From positions 1-36,776 of the forward strand of contig JALSMA010000071.1 in NCBI GenBank assembly GCA_026988015.1: a stretch of DNA of 36,776 bases. Reading direction: 5' to 3'. Source of the stretch: Desulfobulbaceae bacterium (GTDB lineage: Bacteria; Desulfobacterota; Desulfobulbia; Desulfobulbales; Desulfocapsaceae). How positions within the stretch are numbered: the first letter of the stretch is position 1; every line of letters starts with the position of its first letter. The position numbers and the translations under genes were made by a program. This document shows positions 16,672 to 26,078 of this stretch, one piece after another. A model generated the notes under the pieces. It saw only the letters and a program-made list of their open reading frames with translations, did no database searches and was not told the origin of the DNA.

Positions 16672-16910
16672 GGTTGCTGCATTTTTTTTAATTGCGATGT
16701 GCTCTAGTTCTAGTATGCTAAAATAAAAAAAGCCTCGTGCCCGCAGTAAGTCCTCTTGGGGTGCGTCCGAAGTTTTTCTGACTCTACGCCGACTACTTTA
16801 TCGTCTATCACTTGATCTTTTCACGTATCCATCAAGATATCATTTGTCAGGAGAAGGAATATTGCCACCCAATACAGATTTCGTAAACAGAAAAATAGTT
16901 TTTTGCAGGA

Positions 16911-19900
16911 TTATCCATTCAAGGTTATCTGTATGGCTTGACTGAGCTGAGTCATTGAGTAGGGCTTTTTGATAAAACTTTCTGCTCCAAGGCTGAGAGT
17001 TGCTTTAACGACTTTATTTTCGGAAAAACCGCTGGCAATAATTGCTTTTTGTCCAGGGTGTAGAGAGAGGATTTTTTTGTAGGTTTGGTAGCCATTTATA
17101 CCGGGTTCCATCAGCATATCGATGATGAGGAGATCAACCCGGGTTTCGCGAACAAATGCTATGGCTTCTTCTCCACTGGCCACTGCATCCACCTGATAGC
17201 CGAGGGTTTCCAGCATTCGACAGGCAATGTCTCGTAGAAGTGGTTCATCGTCAACAATCAGAATATGTTCACCTTGTCCTGCCGATTTGTCATTGGGTTC
17301 TCTGGTATAAGCAGGGAGAGACTTGTCGGGGAGTACCGGAAAGTATAGCTGAAAGATCGTTCCCTGGTCACTGCTGTCTACAGTGATTTTTCCGTTGTGA
17401 TCCTGAACCGTGTTCCAGACCACTGTAAGGCCAAGCCCGGTACCACTTTTGGCCATAACTTTTTTTGAATAAAACGGTTCGAAAATGTGTTCGATATTCT
17501 CCCTGGCAATGCCGGGCCCATCATCTCGAATGCCGAGTATAATATACTCACCAGCTCTCAGAGACTCTTCATCCTCATCACTCATATGTTGCAGGTGATT
17601 ACGGGTAGAAATATGAACTGTTCCTTCTGTTGAGATAGACTCAACGCTGTTGGTGACAAGATTCATCAAACACTTTTTTACATGCACCTGAGAGCAGGAA
17701 ATAATATTCTGGGGTGCATCAAACTGATATTCAATGTTGATATTCGGATAGAGTGATTTCAGTTTGCTGCACTCCAGGGATTGGAGATAGTCAAGTATCA
17801 GGGATTCAAGAGAGCAGTTTTCCCGAATGCTTGCAGCCCCCCTGGCCACAGTGAGAAGATCATCCACCACTGCGGCTGCCTGAATACCTGAATCTCGAAT
17901 TGCGCTTATTTGACGGTGAAGATCACTCTCTTCAGGGATTTTCTGTAAGATTAATTCGGGGTACCCAATGATACCTGAAAGTATATTGTTCAGGTCATGG
18001 GCAACCCCTCCTGCCATCAGGCCGATGGACTCCATCCTTTTGGCACGATTAAGCTGTTTTTCAAGGTGTTCTTTCTCGGTAATATTTTTTTTGCGCTCTG
18101 TTATATTTCGTACAATGGATGTGACTTCATTTTTGCCGCTTTTTACCATTCTTGCTTCATAATCAAAAAACGTATCTTCAGAGAACATTAGCTGGTATTC
18201 AAAAGTTATCATAGCTCCGGTGTTTAACGTTTCGTGTAAGCTTTTTTTGATGAGATCAGCAAGGGGTTTTGGGAGAAGATCATGGCTTGTTTTCCCAATG
18301 ATTTTTTCGCGCTCCTGAACGTAAAGGTCGTTCGGGTCAGCTTTAATATCCAGGTATTGGCCTTTGTCGTTCATCAAGAAAACCATGTCAGGAATGGCTT
18401 CAAGCAATGCAGTTGCCCTGGTTTCACTTTTTTTCAACTCCTTCTCAGCTGTTTTCCTGTCAGTTATATCAATCATAGTACCCACGGAGGCAGGCTTGCC
18501 ATTATGCATACTTGCAGAGCCAAGGGCCATGGCGTCGAACATCTCTCCATTTTTTCTGATACACTTTATGTCATAGGTGTTTTGCAGGTCTCCAATGGCT
18601 TGCAGGATCAGGTTTTCTTTGACTCTCTTATAGTCTTTGGGAGCAACAAGATCCAGAGGGGACATCTTACCCTCCATCTCGCCAGGAGTGTAGCCAAACA
18701 TGGCAGCCATGGCAGGGTTTACATACTGAAAAGTGAGGTCTTGAATAATATAGACACCAATGAGGGCCGAATCCATGGTGTTACGATATTTTGATTCGCT
18801 TTGAAGTAGGGCCTCTTTTTCATCTTTTAATCTTAATTGAGCCAGTTTCTTATCCAAAAACATTAGGTTGATGTTTTTGGCCATCTGGTCGAATTCGTGA
18901 AACTCAATCTGATTTCTGTCTATGGGTTTATCTGAGGAAATTAATTTGTTGAAAAATGTGATTAATATATCTATGTCTTGGTTCAGTTGTTTGTTTGATT
19001 TTCGAAACAAGGGCAGGAGGAAGGCGAAGATGATGAGTGTGAGGAGTGAGGAGTAGAGGATTCTTGTTTTGATCTGTTTGGCAAGTGATGTCTGCATTGT
19101 GGCAATCTCAGACTCAATATTGTCGAGATATACTCCGGCACCGATTATCCATTGAAAATCAGGGATTCCGTAAATAAACGATATCTTAGGGGATTGTGTT
19201 TGGGAGTTGTTTAACTTCTCGAAAGAGTATTGAATAAATTCACCGTTTGCTGTGGAGGCTGCTGCACTTTCTTTTGCAAAAAGCAGTTTTAGTTTTTCCG
19301 GGGACTGTCCCTTTATTTCCCAGAGTTTCCTGGAATTTGCGAACCGCTTTCCATTTCCGACCAGTACATCGCCGCTAAGGGTGTTTATAAAGATGTATCC
19401 CTCTTTACCAAAGCGTATATTGCTTATACCGGTTAAGAGTCGATCCTTGAGACTTTCCTTAATATCATCGACATAGAGACCTGCGCTGACCAGACAGTCA
19501 AAGTTTTCCAGTCTTCTGACAAAAGCTATTTTTTTGAAATTTTGTTCTTTCTCACCGGGCTTTGTCCAGTGGTATTGATAATATTCACCTTCAGGATTGC
19601 TTTTGGCAATCTCTATCATGTCTTTTACGATATCCTGACCGTTGATATCCTGTATTTTAAGAACGTTTTTGCCTTCAAGCTCAGGTCTGTCAGGAACCAG
19701 ATTTCGTGTCCCATCAAAACTTGTGATAAGAAAATATCCGTTTCCATCATTGAAACGGATGGGACGAAGGGCGTCTATAATTATCCCATGAATGGCTTTA
19801 TGATCCCAGGTTGTTTTATTCTGTTCATAGATATTTCGGGCAATTTCCACAGCCTCATTTACTCTGGATTGAATAAGATTCTTTGTTTCTTCCTTGCTCT

Positions 19901-20186
19901 CTTCTCTTTCGCGGGAGATCAAGTTGACAACCCGCATAACCTCTTGTTTTATAAGCTGCTTCTGTGTTGAAATGTAGCCGGTGCGCATATTTTGAGAATG
20001 AATCTTGAATACCTGGAGTGAACCGAAAATATCTATTGTGGTAATACTTATGGAGATTCCAAGGATAAAAATAATCCCCCAGAACTGAAAACGTTTTGTG
20101 AAATATGGTTTTTTGCCTTTATTGTACATTGTTGTATTGTTTGAGACCCAGGTAAGTATGTCGACACTGGTGTTTTTGTTAGACAC
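16911..20186 (-). CDS. Membrane hybrid histidine kinase with tandem Cache and PAS domains
   Basis: The 1091-residue sensor has a first membrane span (about 32-52), a periplasmic region (about 55-375) resembling two consecutive Cache_2-type modules (each with the pattern GYFLI or GYIFI and W/L..SAG.YVDDI or IGAGVYLDNIE), a second span (about 380-398), a helical linker, two PAS domains (about 470-590 and 595-705), a histidine kinase core with GGVAHDLNN (His730), an HATPase domain with DDGPGI and GTGLGLTVVW, and a C-terminal receiver with Asp1023 in LLIIDMLMEPG. Cache_2 modules commonly bind small organic acids; the ligand is unknown. The start is GTG 20186, with ATG 20129 as alternative; neither has a ribosome binding site. 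It is not in an operon, with 239 bases to waaA and a divergent gene 233 bases upstream. Confidence 0.9.
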   Translation of the reverse strand: MSNKNTSVDILTWVSNNTTMYNKGKKPYFTKRFQFWGIIFILGISISITTIDIFGSLQVFKIHSQNMRTGYISTQKQLIKQEVMRVVNLISREREESKEETKNLIQSRVNEAVEIARNIYEQNKTTWDHKAIHGIIIDALRPIRFNDGNGYFLITSFDGTRNLVPDRPELEGKNVLKIQDINGQDIVKDMIEIAKSNPEGEYYQYHWTKPGEKEQNFKKIAFVRRLENFDCLVSAGLYVDDIKESLKDRLLTGISNIRFGKEGYIFINTLSGDVLVGNGKRFANSRKLWEIKGQSPEKLKLLFAKESAAASTANGEFIQYSFEKLNNSQTQSPKISFIYGIPDFQWIIGAGVYLDNIESEIATMQTSLAKQIKTRILYSSLLTLIIFAFLLPLFRKSNKQLNQDIDILITFFNKLISSDKPIDRNQIEFHEFDQMAKNINLMFLDKKLAQLRLKDEKEALLQSESKYRNTMDSALIGVYIIQDLTFQYVNPAMAAMFGYTPGEMEGKMSPLDLVAPKDYKRVKENLILQAIGDLQNTYDIKCIRKNGEMFDAMALGSASMHNGKPASVGTMIDITDRKTAEKELKKSETRATALLEAIPDMVFLMNDKGQYLDIKADPNDLYVQEREKIIGKTSHDLLPKPLADLIKKSLHETLNTGAMITFEYQLMFSEDTFFDYEARMVKSGKNEVTSIVRNITERKKNITEKEHLEKQLNRAKRMESIGLMAGGVAHDLNNILSGIIGYPELILQKIPEESDLHRQISAIRDSGIQAAAVVDDLLTVARGAASIRENCSLESLILDYLQSLECSKLKSLYPNINIEYQFDAPQNIISCSQVHVKKCLMNLVTNSVESISTEGTVHISTRNHLQHMSDEDEESLRAGEYIILGIRDDGPGIARENIEHIFEPFYSKKVMAKSGTGLGLTVVWNTVQDHNGKITVDSSDQGTIFQLYFPVLPDKSLPAYTREPNDKSAGQGEHILIVDDEPLLRDIACRMLETLGYQVDAVASGEEAIAFVRETRVDLLIIDMLMEPGINGYQTYKKILSLHPGQKAIIASGFSENKVVKATLSLGAESFIKKPYSMTQLSQAIQITLNG

Positions 20187-20419
20187 TCATTTATTGTATA
20201 GAATTTGTAGTATGAAAGTCAAAAAAGAATGTGAAAATTACAGCGACCCTTACTGGATAGCTACTCTTTTGCTTGATTAATGGTTGTTCGAGATGGTGTC
20301 TTCAGAAGTGGTATTTAAATTATGTTTTTTCTCTTCCACTAGCTACCACAAAATATATTGTTTAGGTATTGTGAAATGGCCGGTAGTATAAGGTTATCTT
20401 TGAAAAAACAGGATGTTGG

Positions 20420-21202
20420 ATGGCTCGTTCCATGTGGTATAATAAAAAAATGGACTACTTTATGAAACCTATGCTTCTGGTGGTTTTTCTGATTCTGCAC
20501 CCCTTTGTAATACGTGCAGAGAGTGTAGATGAGGTGATTAGGAAGGTTGTTGAGAATCTCAATGGTAACACTGCTGTTATGGATATTCGTATGGTGGTGA
20601 AAACTTCACGAGCCGAGAGGCGCATGGAGATGAAGAGTTATTCCATAGGAAATGAAAAATCATTTATCAAAATAACCTACCCAAAAAAAGACAAGGGGAT
20701 AACCTTTTTGAAGGTGAACAAGGGGATGTGGCAGTATGTGCCCCGTATTGAAAAAATTATTAAAATTCCAGCATCCATGATGCTGCAGAGCTGGATGGGC
20801 AGTGATTTCAGTAATGATGATCTGGTGAAAGAGAGTTCCCTGTATGACGACTATGAGCATAAGATGATACAGGAAACGGATGAGTTGTATCAGGTGGAGT
20901 TACTACCAAAAGAAGATTCTGCCGTGGTCTGGGGGAAAATAGTGATGCTTGTATCAAAGAAATATCTTCTTCCTACCATGGTCTCCTATTTTGATGAAGC
21001 AAGTGTGCTGGTACGTCAACTCAGTTATGGCAATGTGAGGTCATTTTCCGGAAAGAATTACCCTTCACTGTGGATTATGAAACCGACAACATCCGATAAA
21101 AAAGGACATGAAACCAGGATCACTGTTTTAGATGCAGTCTTTGATGGCCGGATCAGTGATGAGTATTTCACTAAAAGGGCATTAAAACGGTTTTCCAGAT
21201 AA
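20420..21202 (+). CDS. LolA-like outer-membrane lipoprotein-sorting family protein
   Basis: The 260-residue protein begins with a signal peptide (hydrophobic 18-30, likely cleavage after IRA at about 33) and is predicted periplasmic. The body has the half-barrel pattern of the LolA/LolB-like 'outer membrane lipoprotein-sorting' family (COG2834 type): MDIRMVVKTSRAERRMEMKS, IKITYPKKDKGITFLKV, MWQYVPRIEKIIKIPASMM and a late LVSKKYLLPTMVSYFD. Such proteins carry a lipidated or hydrophobic cargo across the periplasm. It is the first gene of a run with two FtsX-type permeases, an ATPase and a beta-barrel, so it is probably the dedicated carrier of that system and not the housekeeping LolA. AGGAT precedes ATG 20420; ATG 20450 and 20462 lie in frame and would shorten only the signal n-region. 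Confidence 0.82.
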   Translation: MARSMWYNKKMDYFMKPMLLVVFLILHPFVIRAESVDEVIRKVVENLNGNTAVMDIRMVVKTSRAERRMEMKSYSIGNEKSFIKITYPKKDKGITFLKVNKGMWQYVPRIEKIIKIPASMMLQSWMGSDFSNDDLVKESSLYDDYEHKMIQETDELYQVELLPKEDSAVVWGKIVMLVSKKYLLPTMVSYFDEASVLVRQLSYGNVRSFSGKNYPSLWIMKPTTSDKKGHETRITVLDAVFDGRISDEYFTKRALKRFSR

Positions 21203-21220
21203 AGGATACTTTCTCAGTAT

Positions 21221-22441
21221 ATGTTTCTCAACTTTGCTTTCAGATATGTTCTCGCATATAAAAGGCGTTCAGCTATAACAGTGTTACTGGGTGCTGTGAG
21301 TACCGCTCTGCTTATTTTCACATCTGCCTGGATGGATGGTTCGCACGGACAGTTGATTAAGAACAGTGTTGAAATTTATTCAGGTTATATTCAAGTGACC
21401 GCTTCCGGATTTCGTGAGAACCCGGGATTTGACAAGCTGGTATTTGATTATGGCAGCCTTCAGGATCAGATCAAAACGGTGCCGGGAGTTGATGTTGTAA
21501 GTCCCCGTTTAGAAACTTTTGTCCTGTTTTCAGCGGGGGAAAAGGCCGTTGGAGGAATGCTCATCGGGATTGATCCGGATAAGGAAAAAAGAATTTCAAG
21601 GCTTTTTTCTTCACTTAAAGGTGGAGCATATCTCGTAGGGACTGATACCATCCAACTGTATATTGGGAGTGAGCTCGCCCGGCGTCTGAAGCTTGATTTA
21701 GGTGATGAACTTGCCTTTGTCGGGAGTGGTACTGATTATTCATTTGCAGCGGATAAGCTTGTTGTTAAAGGGATTTTCCAGACGGGTCTGTTTGAGTTTG
21801 ACGCCAGTGCGGCCTTTCTGGCAAAACCCTATTTTGACAGTATCATGGCTTCAGAAAATATAGCAAGTCAAGTTATTGTTCTTCCAAAAGAGCCAGTTCG
21901 TGCCGCGCAACTTGCCAGTGTAATCAGAAAAACAGTTGGAGGGGCATTTGAGGTTGCAAGCTGGCAGCAGACCATGTCTGCCTTGCTAAAGTCCATGAAA
22001 CTTGATTCTGTTTTTGGTTATATAACTCTTGGGCTCATTTTTATTGTAATTTTCTTTGTGGTGATGATTTATACTCTGCTGGCCGTGTTTTCCAGGGTCA
22101 AAGAAATCGGGATCATGCGCGCCATTGGAACAACTCCTAGGGAAGTTCTGTTGCTCTTACTGTTGGAATCGTCTTTTCTCAGCTTCCTTAGTGTTGTACT
22201 GGGTGGTATAGCAGGGGCACTGTCGGCCTATTATTTTAGCATTTATCCGGTCAGCTTTACGGGAATGGAAGAGCAGTTCAAGCAATATGGTCTTGCCGTT
22301 GCAACTATTCCAACATCCTTTAAACCTCTGATTATCCTACGTGATATGGCTATCATGTTCTTTTTGCTGGTTCTTGCTACCCTGTATCCAATTATTAAGG
22401 TGAACTGCCTTAAGCCCATTGAGGCTATCCATCATGTTTAG
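21221..22441 (+). CDS. FtsX/LolC-type ABC transporter permease (first of two)
   Basis: The 406-residue inner-membrane protein has the MacB/LolC topology: TM1 (about 17-37), a large periplasmic domain (about 40-260), then TM2 (264-290), TM3 (about 305-335) and TM4 (about 375-395). The sequence VKEIGIMRAIGTTPREV after TM2 is the coupling-helix motif of FtsX-family permeases. Permeases of this type do not move cargo through a pore; they extract lipoproteins or substrates from the outer leaflet by mechanotransmission. The start ATG 21221 lies 18 bases after the LolA-like gene and the 3' end overlaps the second permease by eight bases. The pair with the next gene suggests a LolC/LolE-like heterodimer. 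Cargo unknown. Confidence 0.9.
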   Translation: MFLNFAFRYVLAYKRRSAITVLLGAVSTALLIFTSAWMDGSHGQLIKNSVEIYSGYIQVTASGFRENPGFDKLVFDYGSLQDQIKTVPGVDVVSPRLETFVLFSAGEKAVGGMLIGIDPDKEKRISRLFSSLKGGAYLVGTDTIQLYIGSELARRLKLDLGDELAFVGSGTDYSFAADKLVVKGIFQTGLFEFDASAAFLAKPYFDSIMASENIASQVIVLPKEPVRAAQLASVIRKTVGGAFEVASWQQTMSALLKSMKLDSVFGYITLGLIFIVIFFVVMIYTLLAVFSRVKEIGIMRAIGTTPREVLLLLLLESSFLSFLSVVLGGIAGALSAYYFSIYPVSFTGMEEQFKQYGLAVATIPTSFKPLIILRDMAIMFFLLVLATLYPIIKVNCLKPIEAIHHV

Positions 22442-23669
22442 GTTTGCCATGAAGATGGCATGGGCCTCCCTTGCAAGAAGAGCTACAAGATCACTTATGG
22501 TTGTGTTGATGATCAGTGTCAGTCTCTGGAGTCTTCTTCTGATGCAGGGCGTTTATGATGGTATGACTGAACAGATGATAAACAATGCTATTAGAAGTGA
22601 CTCCGGGGATGTGTCTCTTTTCCGGCGCGGTTACCGTCTTGACCCATCCCTTGAAAATGTAATTCCCGATACCTTTCCAGATGGTCGAAAAGTTGAAGAT
22701 GTACTTGGTATGGATGGAAGGGTTGGCTCCTTTGTTAAACGTCTTCAGCAAAATGGTGTGGTGGCCACTGCCCGCTATTCGAGGAACATAATGATTTATG
22801 GTGTTGCGCTTGCAGCAGAGAAAAAACATGGTCAACTGCAACGCTATCTCCTCACAGGTCACTATGGTTTCGGAGCCAAACGTAAAGGGGCTATAGTTGG
22901 TTATCGGCTTGCTGAAAGATTGCATGTGACTGTTGGTAGTAAGCTCATCCTATCCTGTCAAAACAGTAGTTCAGATGTGGTATCTATATCTGTCAGGGTG
23001 AACGGGATTTTGAAAACAAATAATATGAGTTTTGACGAGGGGAGTGTCTTTATTGATCTAGATCTGGCAGAGGATTTCTTTGGGGTGCATCAGGGTGTCT
23101 CGCAGATTTCTGTTATGATGAATGAAGGAAAAGACATTGGGGAACTTCAGCTGGCTTTACAACAGAGCTTCCCTGGCCTTGATGTCATGCGCTGGGATGA
23201 GATGTACCCGGCTCTCATGCAGTCCCGTGTTATAATGAATGGGTTTAAGTCGGTTGTTTCCCTGATAATCTTTGGAGTCTCCGGGTTGGGGATATTGGGA
23301 GTGATGATGGTCTCGATCATCGAGCGTAGGCGTGAAATAGGGATCATGCTGGCACTGGGGACGGAATTTTCCCAGATCCGGATCATGGTCCTTATTGAAT
23401 CACTTATAATGGGATTCAGTGGCTTTGTGGCCGGGTCGCTGCTTGGCTGGGTAAGCCTGTTATACTTCAGAAGCTATGGCCTCGATCTTTCCATGTTTAG
23501 TGAGGCTTTTGAAGAGTTTGGGATGGATGCTGTCACCTATGCTCTCATTCAGCCAGGTTATTTTCTGAGCGCTTTTACGGCAATTTTATCTGCAGCTGTT
23601 ATCAGTGTTTATTTTCCCTTACGAATTGTATCGAAAGTCATTCCGGCTCGGATAATCAACGAAATATAA
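22434..23669 (+). CDS. FtsX/LolE-type ABC transporter permease (second of two)
   Basis: This 411-residue protein has the same layout as its neighbour: TM1 (about 21-39), a periplasmic domain (about 42-270), TM2 (about 272-297), the coupling motif IERRREIGIMLALGTEFSQ, TM3 (about 318-345) and TM4 (about 380-402). The two permeases are clearly different proteins, not recent duplicates. The start at ATG 22434 is chosen because GAGG lies nine bases upstream and it overlaps the preceding stop by eight bases; a TTG at 22419 would add five residues. The six-base gap to the ATPase gene shows tight coupling. Together with the preceding and following genes it would make a LolCDE-like complex with one ATPase dimer. 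Confidence 0.9.
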   Translation: MFRFAMKMAWASLARRATRSLMVVLMISVSLWSLLLMQGVYDGMTEQMINNAIRSDSGDVSLFRRGYRLDPSLENVIPDTFPDGRKVEDVLGMDGRVGSFVKRLQQNGVVATARYSRNIMIYGVALAAEKKHGQLQRYLLTGHYGFGAKRKGAIVGYRLAERLHVTVGSKLILSCQNSSSDVVSISVRVNGILKTNNMSFDEGSVFIDLDLAEDFFGVHQGVSQISVMMNEGKDIGELQLALQQSFPGLDVMRWDEMYPALMQSRVIMNGFKSVVSLIIFGVSGLGILGVMMVSIIERRREIGIMLALGTEFSQIRIMVLIESLIMGFSGFVAGSLLGWVSLLYFRSYGLDLSMFSEAFEEFGMDAVTYALIQPGYFLSAFTAILSAAVISVYFPLRIVSKVIPARIINEI

Positions 23670-23675
23670 AACACT

Positions 23676-24365
23676 ATGACAGCATTTCTTACTGTGAGAC
23701 ATATTGCAAAATCGTTTCATCTAGACAAGGATGTGACGGTTTCTGCACTCAGGGATATTAATCTTGATATAGATAGAGGAGAATTTGTTGTGATCTCCGG
23801 CCCGTCAGGAAGTGGAAAGACAACTCTTCTAAATATCATTGGTGGTCTTGATGTCCCTGACAGTGGAGAGGTCATTCTTGACGGACTGAAACTGACAGGA
23901 CTTTCGGAACGTAGCTTGTCCCGTGTGAGACGTGATCACATAGGATTTGTTTTTCAGGCCTATAATCTGCTTCCAGTACTGACTGCCCGTGAAAATATTG
24001 AGTATGTCATGAGGCTACAGGGGGTTAAGGGAGAAAGGTGCAGAATACGCAGTGCAGAGATTTCTGAAAAGTTAGGGATAGTATCTTTACTGGATAAGCT
24101 TCCCAATCAGTTGAGTGGTGGACAGCAGCAGCGGGTTGCTGTGGCTAGGTCGGTTGCGGCGACTCCTCGTCTTGTTCTTGCCGATGAACCAACCGCAAAT
24201 CTTGACTCAAAGTCTGCGATAGCCCTCATTGATATGATGGAAAAACTGAACCAGGAAGAAGGGGTTACGGTTATTTTTTCATCCCATGATCCCATGGTTA
24301 TTGGAAAGGCCAGGCGCTCTGTGGTGCTCAAGGATGGAAAGCTTGTTGCAAATAATGCCATATAG
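23676..24365 (+). CDS. LolD/MacB-type ABC transporter ATPase
   Basis: The 229-residue nucleotide-binding subunit contains Walker A GPSGSGKT (42-49), Q-loop Gln94 in VFQAYNLLP, signature LSGGQQQR (146-153), Walker B LVLADE (166-171), D-loop and switch His204 in SSHD. All catalytic residues are present, so it should hydrolyse ATP. The family (MJ0796/LolD/FtsE-like) powers FtsX-type permeases, which matches the two genes upstream. Its last 11 bases overlap the start of the beta-barrel gene, supporting one transcript and coupled translation. The substrate is not set by this subunit; the LolA-like and barrel partners suggest a lipidated or hydrophobic cargo bound for the outer membrane. Confidence 0.94.
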   Translation: MTAFLTVRHIAKSFHLDKDVTVSALRDINLDIDRGEFVVISGPSGSGKTTLLNIIGGLDVPDSGEVILDGLKLTGLSERSLSRVRRDHIGFVFQAYNLLPVLTARENIEYVMRLQGVKGERCRIRSAEISEKLGIVSLLDKLPNQLSGGQQQRVAVARSVAATPRLVLADEPTANLDSKSAIALIDMMEKLNQEEGVTVIFSSHDPMVIGKARRSVVLKDGKLVANNAI

Positions 24366-25323
24366 GAAAACAATCTGCCAGCTCCTGACTGCTGTCTGCT
24401 TCGGTTTTGTTCCAGGACTGAAAGTGGAGAACAGTCAGATTCCGGGGTACGACGCTAGGTTCCATGCCTTTGACTACAACCGTCTGCGTGCACAATTGAA
24501 CATTGACCATGATCTCCATCCCAATTTTACTGCCACAGTGATTGTTGACAATGAAAGCTATCTCAAATCTGTTTCCGGGAGTTTGGAAAACAGGATCAGT
24601 CTGTATCGTGGCTATGTGGAATACCTAGGAGAGAATCATTCTTGGATAATAGGAAAACAGCGTATTCCCCTGGGGGTTGGTCAGTTCTGGAACCCCATTG
24701 ATGTCTTTAATCCCATAAATATTGAAGCTGTGGAACCGGATGAGCGTCCTGGAACTGAGACCATTCGCTATGAATATGGTATTACATCGCTTTCCAATCT
24801 TGATGTGAATGTAGCAGAGGGAAAGGGAGCCATTCGCGTGAAGGGCTATCTGGATTTTGCAGATATAGCACTGCTTGGGCTCTGGGATGACGATTATGGC
24901 TTTGATATCATTGGTTGGGAACTTGAGGGGGAACTGGGCACGACAGGTATAGAACTGCGCAGTGAAGGAGGGAGTTTTCGTGAGCATCAGTCAGGGGAGC
25001 GTCATATCGAATGTATTATTGGCGCTGAATATGGTTTTGCAAATTCCCTTACACTCAGCGGAGAGTATTACTTCATAGATGTTTCCGGAAGTGATATGCT
25101 GGGGTTTTCAGCACGTTTTAGACCAGTTATGCTCCTCAGTTGCTCCTTTACCAGTGTGTTTACCACGGATGATGGCTCAGGATTTGTTTCGCCTGTTATC
25201 GAGTACAGTCTCAGTGATGAGATGACTCTCAGCGGTGGCTTGTTCTGGTATTTTGGTTCTGACACATCTCTGTTAGGAACCGGTTATGATCGTGTGTATC
25301 TACGTTGGTTTATAAATTTTTGA
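24355..25323 (+). CDS. Outer-membrane beta-barrel protein of the LolA/ABC operon
   Basis: The 322-residue product starts at ATG 24355, inside the ATPase gene's 3' end; the longer frame from 24286 runs through ATPase coding sequence and is discarded. A short hydrophobic stretch (about 7-20) looks like a signal peptide, although its cleavage site is not obvious. The rest alternates polar and hydrophobic residues, is rich in Gly, Tyr and acidic residues, and ends in Phe (WFINF), the C-terminal residue that the BAM machinery recognises. IIGKQRIPLGVGQFWNPIDVFNP resembles the early strand region of porin-like families such as DUF1302 or alginate-export proteins, but this is a resemblance only. It probably forms the outer-membrane end of the export route encoded upstream. 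Confidence 0.7.
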   Translation: MPYRKTICQLLTAVCFGFVPGLKVENSQIPGYDARFHAFDYNRLRAQLNIDHDLHPNFTATVIVDNESYLKSVSGSLENRISLYRGYVEYLGENHSWIIGKQRIPLGVGQFWNPIDVFNPINIEAVEPDERPGTETIRYEYGITSLSNLDVNVAEGKGAIRVKGYLDFADIALLGLWDDDYGFDIIGWELEGELGTTGIELRSEGGSFREHQSGERHIECIIGAEYGFANSLTLSGEYYFIDVSGSDMLGFSARFRPVMLLSCSFTSVFTTDDGSGFVSPVIEYSLSDEMTLSGGLFWYFGSDTSLLGTGYDRVYLRWFINF

Positions 25324-25337
25324 GTGAGTTGGCAGCT

Positions 25338-26078
25338 ATGAATATAATCTTATTTGAGAAAGGTGAGCTTACCGGTGGCAGCTTGATCTTGCGTGATCAT
25401 CGTGCCAGACACATTGTGAAGGTACTAAAAAGCAGTAGTGGTGATGTCCTGCGTGTTGGTGAGATAGATGGAGACACGGGAAGGGGAGTGGTTGTTTCGA
25501 TAAAGAAAAAGTATCCTTTTATTGTGGAACTTTCAGTTACGTTAACCCCAAACAGTAACCCTCCTGTCACCATCGACCTTCTGCTTGCACTGCCACGCCC
25601 TATAATGCTTAAACGTATCCTGAGTCAGGTGACTACATTGGGAGTAGGTCAAATTTATCTGATAAATGCCAAGCGGGTGGAAAAAAGCTTCTGGGATGCT
25701 GGTGTTGTCGATGAGGCTGGATATCGTCCTCATCTGATTCAAGGTTTGGAACAGGCCGTAGATACCCGTCTTCCTGAAATTTCTATATATCGCAGGTTTA
25801 AGCCATTTGTTGAAGATGTGCTGCCGGGTCTTCTTCACCAGTACAGTTCTTTTGTGGTGGCTCATCCCGACTCTACAAACACCTTGAGCCGATGTCTTAC
25901 TGGGAGGGGCCGAGTGCTCTATGGTATAGGGCCGGAAGGCGGTTGGGTCCACTTTGAGGTTAAAAAATTCAGGGAGGCTGGGATGAACTGTTTCTCAACA
26001 GGTCCTAGGATTCTCAAGGTTGACACCGCAGTTGTGGCCATCCACGGCAGAATCAGACAGTTACTTGAGGGGTGTTGA
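25338..26078 (+). CDS. rsmE: 16S rRNA m3U1498 methyltransferase
   Basis: RsmE is a SPOUT-class (trefoil-knot) enzyme that uses SAM to methylate N3 of U1498 in 16S rRNA. The 246-residue length fits. The N-terminal PUA-like part has RDHRARHIVKVLKSSSGDVLRV, the middle LPRPIMLKRILSQVTTLGV, and the knot carries GIGPEGGW (198-203 for GPEGGW) and LGPRILKVDT-like TGPRILKVDTA. The start is ATG 25338, 14 bases after the barrel gene; TTG 25305 would overlap the previous gene and adds 11 residues. It is a housekeeping gene probably riding on the preceding operon. Its 3' end overlaps the convergent kinase gene by 18 bases. Confidence 0.94.
   Translation: MNIILFEKGELTGGSLILRDHRARHIVKVLKSSSGDVLRVGEIDGDTGRGVVVSIKKKYPFIVELSVTLTPNSNPPVTIDLLLALPRPIMLKRILSQVTTLGVGQIYLINAKRVEKSFWDAGVVDEAGYRPHLIQGLEQAVDTRLPEISIYRRFKPFVEDVLPGLLHQYSSFVVAHPDSTNTLSRCLTGRGRVLYGIGPEGGWVHFEVKKFREAGMNCFSTGPRILKVDTAVVAIHGRIRQLLEGC

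Noticed and set aside
16672-16910. Possible c-di-GMP riboswitch or terminator between waaA and the Cache kinase
   Set aside because: GGACGCA and a T-run on the minus strand looked suggestive, but the conserved core of the c-di-GMP riboswitch is missing and no clean stem precedes the T-run. Only a six-base inverted repeat (16811-16816 / 16831-16836) is visible.
24286-24354. N-terminal extension of the beta-barrel gene
   Set aside because: These 23 codons overlap the ATPase coding sequence in another frame and lack signal peptide character; ATG 24355 gives a sensible start.
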